From Motacilla alba alba (taxonomy: Eukaryota; Chordata; Aves; Passeriformes; Motacillidae): 64,000 nucleotides of DNA. Every line of letters starts with the position of its first letter. Positions within the stretch are counted from its first letter, which is position 1. The position numbers and the translations under genes are program-made. This document shows positions 38,859 to 52,500 of the stretch, piece by piece. Location: NCBI RefSeq assembly GCF_015832195.1, contig NC_052017.1:80663801-80727800 (forward strand), in the 5' to 3' direction. The notes beneath the pieces are model-generated. The model saw only the letters and a list, made by a program, of their open reading frames with translations, was not told where the DNA came from and searched no databases.

Positions 38859-41800
38859 GTAACTTAGACTGCTAGGTCAGAAAAGATGTCAACAATGGCA
38901 GCAACTGGCCATCTGATCCTGAGCAACTTTTTTTTCATACTTTGTGATGACACAGTTACTGGAAAGACCCATCCCAGTGGTCTTCCCTTCCAGATCCTGT
39001 GCAGTGTTTATGGGGCCTGTATTGCTGTCACTTGATGGCACCTGCTGCCCTTACTGCCTGTCACTGAATGTCACCTTCTGCTGCCTATCACTTTGGCTGA
39101 GAGACTGGGGAAACCCTGGCCCATCCTTTGGCCTTGCTTCAAGCTCTAAAGTTTCAAAAAATTTTAGAGGTGGGGAGGAAAAACATTCCTTAAAGTTTTT
39201 GTTTTTTTTTTTTTTTTCTAATTTCTTAAATAACCAGAGCCTTACCAATAACCTTACCAAGATACACTCTGTTTATTAGATAGATGGGGTGGAAATAGAG
39301 AACCACAGTCAGTGCTTCTTCAGAGTGTTATTTGGTTTTTTTTCATATGCATTCTTCCCTGTCTTTCTTCTGTGGCAGTGCTTGTCTGCTGTTGACAAGA
39401 CTATAGGACACTGTGTAGCAGCTGATTTTATGTGGCTGAACATGGTAGGTACTTACTTGTTACATGACAACTTGTCATTTTCAGGTTGGACCAAACTTTG
39501 ACTTGTCATGAGCTTGTCTTTCCATTTCCAGTGCTCACTTCAGATTTTGTTTTGATGGATTTATAGCTATTTTCTACCATTTCTGAGAATTAGGACCTGA
39601 CTGTTTTACAACCAGCTCTACATTAAATCTACTGAAGTAGTTGTTAATAGTGACAAACCCCTGGAGTGTAGCAGTGTCTTTTAGAACAAAAGTAAGTTCT
39701 ACAAAGAGAAGTGTTGATTCTAGTGTTGTGGTTCTTTCTTTTTTTTTTTTCTTGCATGTTGCTTGCTTTTTTTTTTTGGCTTTGGGGCATCTTTTTATAT
39801 TTGTGGTGGGGGAGTGGAGGAGGTGGGGAATATATTCCTCTTTGAAGTCCTGGCTCCAAACTCTTAAGAAAGATCAGTGTCAGGCATTGTTCTCTATACC
39901 CTTTGTCTTTACAATATGTCTTATTTTGTTGGGTTTTGTATTTCTTCATGAAATATCATCTGACCTTTATTTTGTGAGCTACAGTCTTGGGCAGAATTGA
40001 TAGGATCAAGAAATTTTATTTTGCTGAAACAATGTAAATAAAAAAGCTTATTATGTTTGTATGCCAACATAAGTAAGAATGCATCAGTGCAGGATGGGCT
40101 ATTCTAGCAAAAAAAGCAAAAATTGAAGCACAGATATTTCCAACAAAAGTAACAGTGCATAACTGTCTATGGGCAGTTTCTGCTCCCTACAATACATGTT
40201 TTAAAACTGAGCAGATTTCTTTACAAAACTCCGTCTTGAGACTAAATAATGATTTCCCATAACTATACAACATGATTTCCTTCAAAATGAAATCTTTGTC
40301 TGGCTGCCAAAGCCAGCATCTAAGTGTTAAAATGCAAAAAATTAAACCCCTCTGAAGAGAGTGCATGACTGAGGATGGCAAATGTTTTTCATGGTCAGTC
40401 TGTCCCTCCGTCATATTCAGGAAGATTGGCAGCAGTGGCACAGGGACCAGAGGTGGTAACTGTAAGGAGTAGCTGCTCTCCCTGGGAAGAGCATTAGGTC
40501 TCCGTGCTGGACGAGGTGTGAAGTTAGTGGTTTTTGACTCTGCTGGAAGCACTGAAACCACTTTCATCTAGGTGGGGGTTCAGTCTTTTTTCCCTTACAC
40601 TTTCTTATATTAGTATGCAATATGTGTGTTTGAACAATGAAGCATAAACAATTCTGAACCCTTGTTCAGAAAAATAAGAAATAAGTAGGCATTGCAGCAG
40701 ATGTTCCTGTCTCTTCCCTGAGGGCACAGACAGTCAGAACCCAAATTCCCTTTAATTATCCCAGTAATAGACATATGCACACACATAAGAATGCAGCAAT
40801 ATGTACTTCTAGCTGGGGAGCTCTGGCAGGGCAGAGAAAACAGGAATGCAGGCTAGATTTTAGATCTTGAAGGTTAGAGGGCATTGTTCAGGCAGGTGAG
40901 GGAGCTGGGGCAGGACAACTGCTGTGATTGCATCTGCCCTGCCTGGAGAGCAGTAGACAGGAGGCCATGGCAGCCACTTTGTGCCTTCTGAGAGAATCAA
41001 TGAAAGATGAGGGTAGTTGAGTAAAAGGAATCAAGTTTACAATAGGCTTAAGGAGGAAGTTCAAGTTTTCATGCATACAAAGTCAAGAAACATATACTGT
41101 AGGAAGTATGTTCATTTTCTCTTTTCCCCATTAATAATAAATTACTTACAGCCCTGCCTCATTACCTCCAAAATTGTTCTGAAGCTGTAATAGCTGTTCA
41201 TAAAATGAATGTGCAGTAAACAGGTGGTGAACTTTCTGGAGAATATCAAGAGGTTTATGGTCTTGGGATTTGTTTTATGACAAATGATTTAAAGTGGAGA
41301 GGAGTGTGAGAAGCTAGAGCAGAGCTTCTACGTAAGGCTAGATATAGATATTTTTTTCTTGGCTTCTGCAGTTCTCTTTGTATGGAAAAGCAAGCTTCAG
41401 GACTGTATTAAGTTTTATTGGTTAGTGGAAGGAAGGCAGCTGGTTTGTTTATGGGATCTAGAGACCTCCAGAATACTGCAACTTGAAAAGGATCTGTAGT
41501 TTTGAGTGTGCTTAGTCTTTTTGTTGATTCTTTTTTTCTTTCCTTTTTTCTTCCCCTCTTACTATAAGCAAAGATGAGCTCTGAACTGCAGATGGAGATC
41601 TGACATGTTTTCATGTTTCCAAAGGAGAACCAAATGTAGTGTGGTTAGACTTAAAAGAGGAATCCTTTAGTTTGTGGTTGCTGATTTAATCATTTTGGGC
41701 AACTTTGTAACTTCATCTTTTCCTTTATAGAGGACTGGATTGCATTAAATAACCCTGCCTAGACAAAATGTTAATTTTTTTTTTTTTTGGAGGGAAGAAG

Positions 41801-44800
41801 TGATGTTTTGTTTTCTTATATCTTCCTGGACACCTTTTTTGGAAACTATAGAGTTCCTGCTGTCTAATCACTAATTACCAGAATGCCTGTATTTTTCAAT
41901 GTATTATTCAGATTAAAACATATTCATCATTTCTACAGGAAATATTTTGAATTTTATATTTTATTAAAAATAAAGGCTTGACTAAACATATAAACATATA
42001 TTCTCTCATGTCCCTGTTATGATGTCCATCCACATACTCTTAATTCTGTACACAGCCCTGGTATAAATAAGTTCTGTATTGCAAATGAAATGTCTTTTTC
42101 ATTAAAATACAAAATACTGAGTATTGTAACAGACCCACCTGTCCTAATCCTTTCATTTCACAGAAGAGCATTAAATGGTGTTAGGTGATGCTGTCTTTTT
42201 GTCGTTGAACTACTGCTGTTCTCCTCATATGTGTGTCCAGCCTGCTTCTGGTGTACTCCATTTAGATTGTTAGAGCCTTCTGGTAGTGCATATCATTAGA
42301 TTTATTTACAACTGTGGCCCTCCTTAGGCCTGACATTTGAATATTTATACCTTAAGTATGGAAAAGTGGACCTGCCAACTACCTTCTACTAACAGGTGGA
42401 CCAGGAATTTTGCTGGAGCATTGAGCTGGGATTGTCTTTTCAATTTGTATTTTTTCTTCCAGAAAACATTTGTCTCTTTCTGTGAGGTTGAAACATTACA
42501 GACTTGCTTACTTGTTTATTTATTTGACTAAGGTTCTCAATGAAGTAGTTTTTCCTTCTTGGGTATGAAAAATTACAGAAAAAGCACCTTCCTGGTGCTT
42601 TCTAATTTATCCTGGTGGTGTACATAAGTGCCTAGTACTTAATGTTGTGTTGAGCATTTTCTTTCTCCTTCTACTTAACTTCAGCTCTGGACCCAAAAAT
42701 GAAGTGTTGGTCCTACCTTTAAGCTCTGCTATTGTAGGATGCATTAATAACTACTTTGTCTGCCCCTGCAATGAATGCTAAAGGAGGACAGCAATAGGAG
42801 CATGTAGGAAGGATTAATGGATACCCAAACTGTTGACCGTGGGCTGTAAGGGCTGTAATTGTATTGGGTGTGACTGGCTTTGCATGTCACAGCATCTCTG
42901 GATGTGCAACCTAGGCAAGGGGCACTCTACAGACTCTACCTGTGGGATTTTCTCCAGACCTGTCGAATAAGGCTCCACAGCACGGGCAAGGCACTCACCT
43001 TGGGGACACAGTTCTGTAATAAGCAGTCAGGGTCATAAAGCTGAGGAGGTGTATGGTTCTGGAAGCAGGTCTACCAACATAACACTGCATATAGAAAGCA
43101 TATGTCTGGAATGAAAGGAAAAGCAGCCTGTAATGGGCAGGCCTTCTCTCCTTTGCAGTGAGCTGTCTTCCAAGTGCTTGGCTTCCACCGTGGGCCTTAT
43201 GGAAGAAGAGCAGGGCAGATGTTTGTGCTTGGATTTTCTAATTAATATAGTTTAGCATATTGTTTTTGCTGGAGTACTGTAACCCGTAGAATGCATCTTT
43301 TCTGTAAGAGAAATCAAAAAATATTTGCTGTGTTAATTATAGTTGTTTGATGAGGGTTTTTTTGTTTTATGATTCTTTTTTCATATTTTTGATTTTCTTT
43401 CTCAAAAGAAATGGTACTTTTTTTGAAATGAAATGATTTCATGGTTAATGCATCCAGCAAAAATAAAGTAATTGGGAATTGCTCTGGCCTGTTTTGCTAC
43501 AGAGCTAAGCTAAGGTTAGAGTAGAAATTTGCTTCAGAGTAAGTAAAATTAAAGCATGACTTTACAAGTATATAAAGAAAAGTTCCATTTGTATGGGTTT
43601 AAGCACTTTGTACCAGAAATAGAACCACCACAGTTGTGGTGAAGCTTCATGGTACTACAGCCTGAGGAGTGCACAAAATAGTTTGTTCAGGTGCAGCAGT
43701 GGGGTTTCTTTCCATTGCAATGACAACCAGACAAGCCCTGATGCCTAATCCAGAAGTTTGTTTGCAGCTTTATTTTCAGAAGGTTGCCTGAGGAAAGAAA
43801 AACCTTTATATGATAGCTTACATTGTCAGTTACATGTTTGTAACTTTAGCTGCTTTCTACCCAGTATTTACTTTCTTTTTTAAGCTTATTGATGCTAATG
43901 TTGTGAAACACATGCCTTGAATAAGTTCTAGAAAAGGAGTTATATTTTTGACAAACTAGGCCTCAGCTCATTTCTGGTAAGCAGGGATGTGAATTGTGAT
44001 TGATTTCAGAAGTAATAAGTTCTTTTGCAGAACTTTCTTGATGGAGTCCTCTCTTTAGCTCAAACCTGTGGAATAGTGCTTGCATGTATTTCCTTTCTTC
44101 ACTTGAGCTGTGGTGCCTCTTTTCCTTTCATCTGCAGTGAGTCAATGACTTACCAGCAAGGGTGTGTTTAATACATCTCTGTGAGAAGAGAATACAGTGT
44201 GAAAGAGGTAGGAAAACTGGTGACTGGAAGTGTAAGAGAAAAGTATAGCCAAAAGTGAATCATAAAAGATTCTGCAACAGTCTCTGTCATGCCATTTTTC
44301 TTGCCTGTTTTCCTGAAATGGAGCAATACTTGTTAACCAAAAGTTATTGTGAGTGAATTTATTATTTACAGATATATTTATAATATAATTTTAAAATGAG
44401 AACTTATCAGTCACACTGAATCCATACCAATGGTGCTCAGAAATTGCTGAAGAAAATCTTATTTTTCTCAGTTCTAGTTTTAAAATAGAGACTGTGGAGT
44501 CCCGAAGCACCACAGCAGAGTGTTTACAAGTGCTCCTAGCTGTGTCCTTCAAGCACAAGTGTTGCAAAGAAACCCCAGGCAGGACATGCTGAATGAGTGA
44601 ACAGGTGGATTTCCTCTTGTCAGCCCTGACACCTTGCTTAATAGATTCCCCTGGGGTTAATGGGACTGTCACCAGGGCACCGGGGGTGGTGCAGTGGAGT
44701 CAGCGTGGCACATCCCTGGGGAGACTTCTGACATGTTTCGCTGCCTTTGAAGAGGATAGTGGTGCAACTTGAGTATCACAGGAAGAGATCTAAAGCTAAA

Positions 44801-44984
44801 ATTATTACACAGCTTCAGGAAGATGAAGTTATTGTATCATCCTTAGATTAGATACATTTAATTGAAAAATAGCTTTGGCATGCTGGAATATATTTTAATT
44901 TTCTTCTGATAAGATTAGTGAGTTTGTTGTACTGATGCCACCCAGAGACTTCTGTTAATATTGCAAATCTGCTAGTTTTCAACT

Positions 44985-45065
44985 ATGTTGTTGCTGTTGT
45001 TGTTGCTGGTATTGTGGTGGTATTATTTTTGTGTTATTATTATTGCTATTGTTGTTATTTTGCTA
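44985..45065. repeat. Imperfect TTG/TTA trinucleotide repeat
   Basis: About 80 bases made mainly of TTG, CTG/GTG and TTA triplets (GTTGTTGCTGTTGTTG and TTATTATTATTG), interrupted. It is a decayed or mixed trinucleotide microsatellite that could vary in length between individuals. Confidence 0.8.
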
Positions 45066-45538
45066 ACAGAGTTTCTTCAAGAAGGTGCTGCTGTGCATAT
45101 GTTTTAAGTTGTGCTCACTATTTTCAAAAAGGACACCATGACACGAGGTGTCGCATACATACACCATAAACACAACTGAAACTTTTAATATCTATGTTAA
45201 TTTTAAAATGAAATCAGGAGGTCCTTATTGTCTTTTGACTTTGTTATTTGCCAAGTTGTATAATTTAGTACTAAAGATCACTTCTGAATTTGGTTCTAAA
45301 CATACCATTCTATTCCTTGTAACTAATTTCTCAATTTATTTTACTGTTTACTGTAGCTCTATTTTGAAGTACTGAAGAATGAAACTTAGGTTAGAGAACT
45401 TTACAAATTCATTTGCAAAGAACTGTAGAGCTCAACCCTTGGGGAGCCCTTGGAACAATGTAAACCAAACAAGTCATCAAGTCATGGCCTGTTGGGCAGA
45501 TACTAAATTTAAAGTAAAACAGAGACATGTTTCTGGTC

Positions 45539-45563
45539 TTTTTTTTTTTTTTTTTTTTTTTTT
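45539..45563. repeat. Poly(T) run, 25 bases
   Basis: Pure T run in the intron between coding exons 1 and 2. No element body was recognised next to it. Confidence 0.9.
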
Positions 45564-48500
45564 AACATGAGTATCTAATGTCCTTCTGCCCAGCTTTGAT
45601 TGTTGACCTCCTTTTTCTTTAAACCTCTTTAAGAGAACTCCTTGACCTTTCCTCTGAGCTGGGTGGAATCTGGTGTGTGCCTTGCTTTGCTGTAGGTTTA
45701 TGGACCACGGCAAACTTTGTTTTATATTAAATCAAAGCTATTAACCCTCATTCCCAAAACCCGAACCCCCCAGGAAAACCTATAACATCTGATTCCCAGC
45801 GTGTGAAAGGGACCTGTACCTTCTCAGAAGGATCTTTTTTCAACATTTGTCTTTTAATTCTGTGAGAAAGTGGTTTTTTCGGGGAATATTTTTGAGTTGT
45901 AAGGACTGCAGATTTCAGTCCTATAATAGCAGTGAAAATTTCTTTTGCTTGTTGTTGCTAAGGGTAAGTATGTCTTGAATGTGCCAAAAGGACGCAGTGT
46001 GTGTTGGCAATCACCTGCTGTCATGACTGTACGTGTACCATGATAGTTTTCCCTGGACAGCTTTGAGTCCTAGACCAATGTCTGCAGAATGGCAAACATG
46101 CCTTCTTAATTTTAAAGGAAAAACAAATCCAGGCTGAAGGTGTGTTTCAATAAGTATTCTCAGTATCACAAGTAAGAAGAGAGAAGTCAATAAAGGGCTT
46201 GGTGTTTTACTGTAACTCACATGAAGTGAGGGCAGAGGAAAGGGAGGGAATGTCAGGAAAGGGAGGGTTAGGATTGGAAAGTGTAGAGACGTTGCTGTTT
46301 GTCACCTGTGACCAGGAAGCAGTACTATTAGGTTACATGTTGGCAGGGCAGCTTAATTGCCTTACACATTTATTTATGCTACTGTTGTAGTACACAAAAT
46401 GTAATGCTATGTTATTGTGTAAAGCTTTTCATGTTGCATCTGCATGAAAACCATTAATAAATTTAAATTATTACTTCTTACTACTTTACCATTATAGTTT
46501 TAATTGGAAGAAAAATAATTTATAGGCCTTTAGTAGCTAATTATGAATTTTTAACTCTAAGGAGATAATTCATAGCAAAACTAAAAAGTATTGTTTCACC
46601 TATGGGTTTTCAGCTAGATTTCACTGTTTCAGTGAAAAGAAACTTAATTATTATGTTAATTAGTTACATAAGCTTTTATTATTGCAGTGGACATAGGGTT
46701 GGATTGCCTTTTTAAAAATTTTTTTGCAGGCACTGTGTTTTTGTTCATTTTCCCTTACAAAAGTGTCATGAAGTTGTAGCTTTGTCTCATAAATTCTTAT
46801 TTCTGTGTGACACATGCTGCCACTGTGACACACAAGAGATACAGTTTCAGAGTGTTTTCTGAAAAAGAAGAGCTCTAGCAGCCATTTGCTCTTCCTGACC
46901 TTATTCCCTCAAGCAAGAACACTGCTGAATGCAACAAAGACGGGATAAAATAATTTATATTTTGAAGGGGATTCAGATTTCAGAGAGATTTCTTAGCAAG
47001 TCCTCATTCTTGTTCTCTAGCCTGGGCTTGCCTTGCCCTGCCTGGCCCCTGCTCCCTTGCTCCAAGCCTGGAAGTGTCTCAATCACCTGCTTGCTGTACC
47101 TTGAAGCTGTATTGTGTCTTGCTGAGACAGCAGGACAAGTAGAAGGGAATTGAGTCTTTGAGTTTCAGTCTTCCCTGTAGCCTTCTGGCACTGCAGTACT
47201 TCTGTGTACTGAGCTGTCCCTGGCCTCTCATGCTGTGGGCAGCCACTCCTCTCCTCTTCTTTCCGAAGACCAAGGGTCTCACTTGTCCTGCCAATATAGA
47301 GCTGAGGTAATTCCATTCTCAGCTGCTTACCTTGTTTCTCTTTCAGAGACTGATGTTTCCACAGTGGGTCTGGCTGGTTTTTTGTTTTGTTCTCTTTTTT
47401 TTTCTTTCTTTCCTTTTTTTGCTAGTAAGCAAGATTCTTCATGATTTACCTCTGAATTTCCTCATCTTCATGTCGTACCCAATTTCTTAAGGTTTTAGAA
47501 CTTTGCAATTGATTGTTTCATATGAAATGCGGGATTGAAAAGTTAAGGCTGCAAAATCAAGTACAATAAAATTTAGGAAACACCTCTTTTATGCTTGCCT
47601 GTGTAGCCATAAATATTTATATTTAAATAAAAATAGATAAGTAAGCATGTATAAGGCTATATATACAGGCCTATAATGTACATGAGTGCTTTTCCTCCCT
47701 CAGAATCCTGCTGGGTTCTCTGCAAAGCATCTGAAGTAATGGCTGATCGCAGCTGTAATCACAGTTATCTAATATGTGGCCATATCCCCTTTCCACCCCA
47801 GTGTTTGAATCCTGGTTTGAGCACCCATCCAATGCAGATGGAAATCAACAGTGAATTTAGCTACGAGTGCTGCAGAACATGTACAAACTGGCATTGCTAG
47901 CCTGAAATTGCCCAGATGCATATGGACTGACATTAAATATGCAGAAGTTACTTTTCTGACACCCAAGTGATTCTACTTCACAGTTCCATCTGTTTCTCCA
48001 AAGTATATGATGATACAGCTTCTGCACACTGCATTTAATGGTTGTCTGCAATGGCTGAACATGTTTTGACACAGAATAACATTTTTCTCCTGGGCCCATT
48101 CCTTAGGAATGGATAGCCCACTTGTGCTAAAACTTTAAATTAGGAACAAATCCTCCTGAAACAGGCACCAGACATGGATTATTTCAACTGAGACATTTTC
48201 AAAAGCAAAAATATGCTCGTGAGTAAAGAAGAGAGCTTAGAATGAGTGTTTTTAACCTGAGCTGCAACTAATGATACTGTTGTCAAAAATTGCACTTCTG
48301 CAGCACCCTCGGGGGGTTGGGTTGGTTTTGAGTCCATGTTCTAAATGGTCATGAGCATGTGCTCACTTCTGGTCTTTCAAGTGACTGTTTCTCATCCCGT
48401 TGTGCCATACATAGCCAGCCCTCTTCACCTTTCATGTAAGTTCCAGTCCACTGCTTTGTGAATACATTAAAAAATAAACAAACAAAAAAGCTTCAATCAA

Positions 48501-49423
48501 AGTCCTGACAATAGCAGAAGTCTAGAAAATGAGGTTTTTGCACAACTGGACTTTTTTTTTAGCAAGCCATTTTTACAGAATTTTTATATATTCTATATGT
48601 CTATTTAAAAAAAAAGTAAAAATAAAAAAAATTATGCTCTGTTTCCACAATATTGTGTTTATTTAGCCAAACTGTTTAGTTTCCATTTAGTAATATGAAT
48701 GAAAAAATGATCTACTAGTAATGAAAATATTTAAGGATTTGATTTGCAGCTATTTATATGTGCTTGAGTTTGAAAGTAGGAACAAGTTTGTATTCTGAAT
48801 ACAAGTAATGCCCCTTGCTGATTTTCAGTAATTCACATGCTTGTCTGCTCTGCTTAATGTAGCACTAAATTGGTCTGAGAAAGGAAAGCGAAAAAAAAGT
48901 TCAAGGAATGTCAAACATTTTTCCTTTTTCTTCTCACATTTCTCAACCTTTTTATTGTGAAAAATGATGAAAAGTAAAACCTGTTTGTTTTCCTCATTGC
49001 ATTTCACTTAATCAGACCCTTTTGTAAAGAAAATAAATAACTAAATAGCTAACTAAAAAAACAAAACCTCTAGTCCTCAGCTGTTTTTGATGCATGGAAA
49101 TTTAATCTAACTTTACTTGAGTATGTCCCAGTAAATTGCAGTTGTACTGTGGTGTTTTCTGCTTTCCCCAAGGAGGAAAACCCATTCAGAACAAAATATG
49201 GATACTTGATTCAAGTGTGTATCAGGTGGCTGCCCTATATATTTTACAGGCCTGCATTATAAATTAAATGGCATGGTGGTGAAAGTCTCCTATGTTTCCT
49301 TAGAGGACCATAAGGAGAAAACTTGCAGACCCACACGAAATATCTGCAGATTTAATGGTGGGTACCTGATGTACTACACCTATAACATTTATAGTAAAAG
49401 TTGTATTTCTTGATTGTTTTTAG

Positions 49424-49523
49424 AAATTGCCCCTTGGCTACACGTGTTCAAAGCAGAAGATGCTGTGGACTTCTCACAGTTAACATTTGACCCAGGACAA
49501 AAGGAGCTTATTGCTGGAGCAAG
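49424..49523 (+). CDS. SEMA5A: SEMA5A second coding exon: start of the sema domain
   Basis: This 100-base exon is bounded by acceptor GTTTTTAG and donor AG|GTGAGA. It begins with two bases that complete the Glu codon split by the phase 1 intron and ends with two bases of a split Arg codon (phase 2). The peptide is residues 42-74 of the product and contains AEDAVDFSQLTFDPGQKEL followed by IAGA. This is the first part of the sema propeller of SEMA5A: the paralogue SEMA5B, as I recall it, has a different sequence here (DFSQLALDPSG), so 5A fits better. There are no stops or frameshifts. Small changes from the human protein (for example APWLHVFKAED for GPWLREFRAKN) are consistent with an orthologue in another vertebrate class. 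Confidence 0.96.
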
Positions 49524-52500
49524 GTGAGAAATCTGTTTTCTTTTTTGTGTTGCACCAGACTGGATTTTATTCTTTGTTGATAAGCAATATTTAGCCAAAT
49601 TCCAGTATCAGTGTGCTTTTGTGTGGCTCCCCTGCCTTCTAGCCCCACTAAACTGAATGTTATGTGTGTTTATTTCTCTAATTCCTGACCAGAGTTACAA
49701 GATGGACTGCCTGCCTGGCATCAAGGTTTATAGTAGCTTACACTATCCTAATTTTTAGGAGGACTGTCCTGGAGTGCGCAATCTTTGTGTGCTTATGATA
49801 GAACAAACAGGTGCTGTATGGCAATGTGACAGAACTTGCTGTTGCATGAAGCTTAGGATGATCTCAAATTTGGCTACACAGTGTGGCTCTTTGTGTTGGG
49901 ATGTTTCTAATAATTATTTACTGCAATGCCAGGAGCGATCTGTTAAAGACTGCAGAATTAGTGGTGAAGTTGGTGACAGTCTCTGTTTGCACAGCAGGAG
50001 AGCCCTCTACAAGCTGTGATTAACAGTGACACTGTCTTAGATGTCAACATTGAAGCAGTGACAGTCCTTGAACACTATTTTTTTTCCCTCTTGGCATATG
50101 AGGTGTAGTAAATCATCTTGGTTGGCCAAGAAATATTTCACCATCTAAACGTATTATTCACACCTGCATTCTGAATATATTTTGCTTTTGAATTAACAAA
50201 GTTCTAGTCACTTCACTTATCTGTTAGGTTTAGCATTGGAATATGTTTCTGTTTCCCAGTTTGCTTCTTAGCTGAAAATGAGGTTAAAAGGCACTGTGAG
50301 AAAACTTTTTTCCATGGACCAGTGGAAGTTGCTTATCTACAGGGGAAAACTTTCTGAGTGTGGAAATAGGCATGTGTGTGTCTGTATATATTCATATATC
50401 TTTCGCCCACATGAAGTGCGGTCTTCCGTGCCTTGATGTTGATTTTTCAGTTCTGTAAGCTACCCAATGAAACAAGGTGTGAGGTTATCAGCTACTGCTA
50501 CTCTGTAAGGACTGTCACCATAAGTTGTCTGAGCCTCTCCCCAGGCCCCAGACACATGGAAATGTGTGTTGGATTAGTGCACTCTGTACCAATATTCCAA
50601 TAACTGTTAAAAAAAAAAGAAAAAACAAAGAATACTATTCTCTTCTTCCTCTCTTGTTTTATTCTCTATACTGTTTATCTGGAGTCCAAATCTGAGCAAA
50701 AAAATAAGCTAATTTAAACCAGTGCTTTTGATGAAGCTTTTTAAATCACTATGGGATAAGCTTGGGATGATTTTGTTGAATAAGCAGTGACTACAGAAAA
50801 AAAAAATCAGCTGTTAATTCTGCTTTGTGCTAAAAATCCCATACATCAAAAGATGTGTTTTTCCTAAAAGTTAATGATGCTTCAGAGCTTTATATCTCTT
50901 GTTCTGACTAAAATTATAAAAAATAATATTCAAGGTTATTAAAATTGTAACAACAATTTTGTTTCATGCAGTTCAGTATAGTTGGCTGTTACTTTTTCAT
51001 ACTTTTTCGTAGAAGGCATTGATTTTTCCCTTTCCTTATTCTGCATTTCCATTCTAAATTTTAACCTTTCTGGTGTTGTTGAGTTTGGCCATGGAGATCT
51101 TCCTTTAGAATACCTAAACTTGCCTGCAGTTTTCTCTAATTACATGTATTATTGATATCAGTGCTTCCTTTTCGCTACACACCTTTCTCTTCTTTAGGCA
51201 TTGTGCCCCACAAGTCATTGTACATCATGGGGTCCTAGATTCAGAGACTAGCAGCCAGTTGCCAGGCTGCTGTAGTGCCAACACTGCAAGTGTCAATCAC
51301 ACTGATAATCTTACTGATTACACAGCTTCTGCATGTAGTCTCCACTGCAGGTAGACTGAATCCATTCACTGTGAATCACAGAATTCACAGGATGACTAGG
51401 TTGGAGGACACCTTCAGGATCATCGAGTCCAACCTAGCCCTAACACCTTAACTAAACCATGGCACTGAGTGCCACATCCAGTCTTTTATTAAACACATCC
51501 AGGCATGGTGACTCCATGACTTCCACAGGCAGACAATTGCAGTACTTTATTACCCTTTCTGCGAAAAACTTTTTCCTAATACTCAATATTTCCTAATACC
51601 CTAATACCTGTATTTCCCTTGGTGCAGCTTGAGACTGTGTTCTCTTGTTCTGGCAGTTGCTGCCTGGAGAAAGAGACCAACCCCCACCTGACTACAATCA
51701 CCTTTCAGGGAGTTGTAGAGAGTGATAAGGTCACCTCTGAGTCTCCTTTTCTCCAGGCTAAACAATCCCAGCTCCCTCAGTCATTCCTCACAGAGCTTGT
51801 GTTCCAAGCCCCTTACCAGCCTTGTTGCCCTCCTCTGGATGTGCTCAAGTGTCTCAATGTCCTTCCCAAACTGAGGGGCCCAGAACTGGACACAGCACTC
51901 AAGGTGTGGCCTCACCAGGGCTGAGTACAGGGGAAGGATGACCTCCCTGCTCCTGCTGGCCACACTATTCCTAATATGGGCCAGGATGCCCTTGGCCTTC
52001 TTGGCCACCCGGGCACACTGCTGGCTCGTGTTCAGCCGGCTGTTGACCAGTACTCCCAGGTCCCTTTCTGCCTGGGCACTGTCCAGCCACACCATCCCCA
52101 GCCTGTAATCAGATCTACTCTGATCTTGATTGGTAATAAATGTAGCTAATTTCTTAAAGTTATTTCTATTTGCCCATGAAGGTAATCAGTGAGTGATGTC
52201 TCCCTGTCCTTATCTCAACTTGTGCACCTTTTATTTTCTTTTCCTGCCCAGTTGAAGAGGGGAGTGATAGAGCAGTTTTGATGAGAACCTGGTGTTCAGC
52301 CTGGGTCAGCCCACTCTATCCTTGCACCTTCAGGATTCTGCTTTAGTAATTTGGTGGTATTCTAAACTAGAGGAATGATTTTTCACAGCCAGAAGCTGTG
52401 CTTTGGCTCATCTTATGTTCATAATTGACTTTTTCCACCTTAATGGATTTAATGATCCCAAATTTCTCTGCCTTAGGAATCAAACAAAATACTATTGTGA

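Larger units (their letters stand above)
32124..49423 (+). other. SEMA5A: SEMA5A intron between coding exons 1 and 2 (phase 1, 17.3 kb)
   Basis: The intron starts GTAAGA and ends TTGTTTTTAG. It contains a degraded antisense CR1-type remnant (32440-32970), a sense CR1 3' end (38495-38858), a 25-base poly(T) run (45539-45563) and a TTG/TTA-rich simple repeat (44985-45065). A small duplication of AAAGGGAGGG lies near 46240-46266. No other gene or RNA was recognised. The open frames of 60-126 codons here lack splice context and look accidental. Confidence 0.85.

Noticed and set aside
39641..40000. 119-codon + frame with hydrophobic runs
   Set aside because: Driven by T-rich sequence; the Phe-rich stretches come from poly(T) at about 39730-39776, not from a membrane protein.
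40187..40567. 126-codon minus-strand frame
   Set aside because: No recognisable domain and no splice sites or conservation evidence; chance opening is likely.
51619..51924. 101-codon + frame
   Set aside because: It is the antisense shadow of the CR1 reverse-transcriptase frame on the minus strand.
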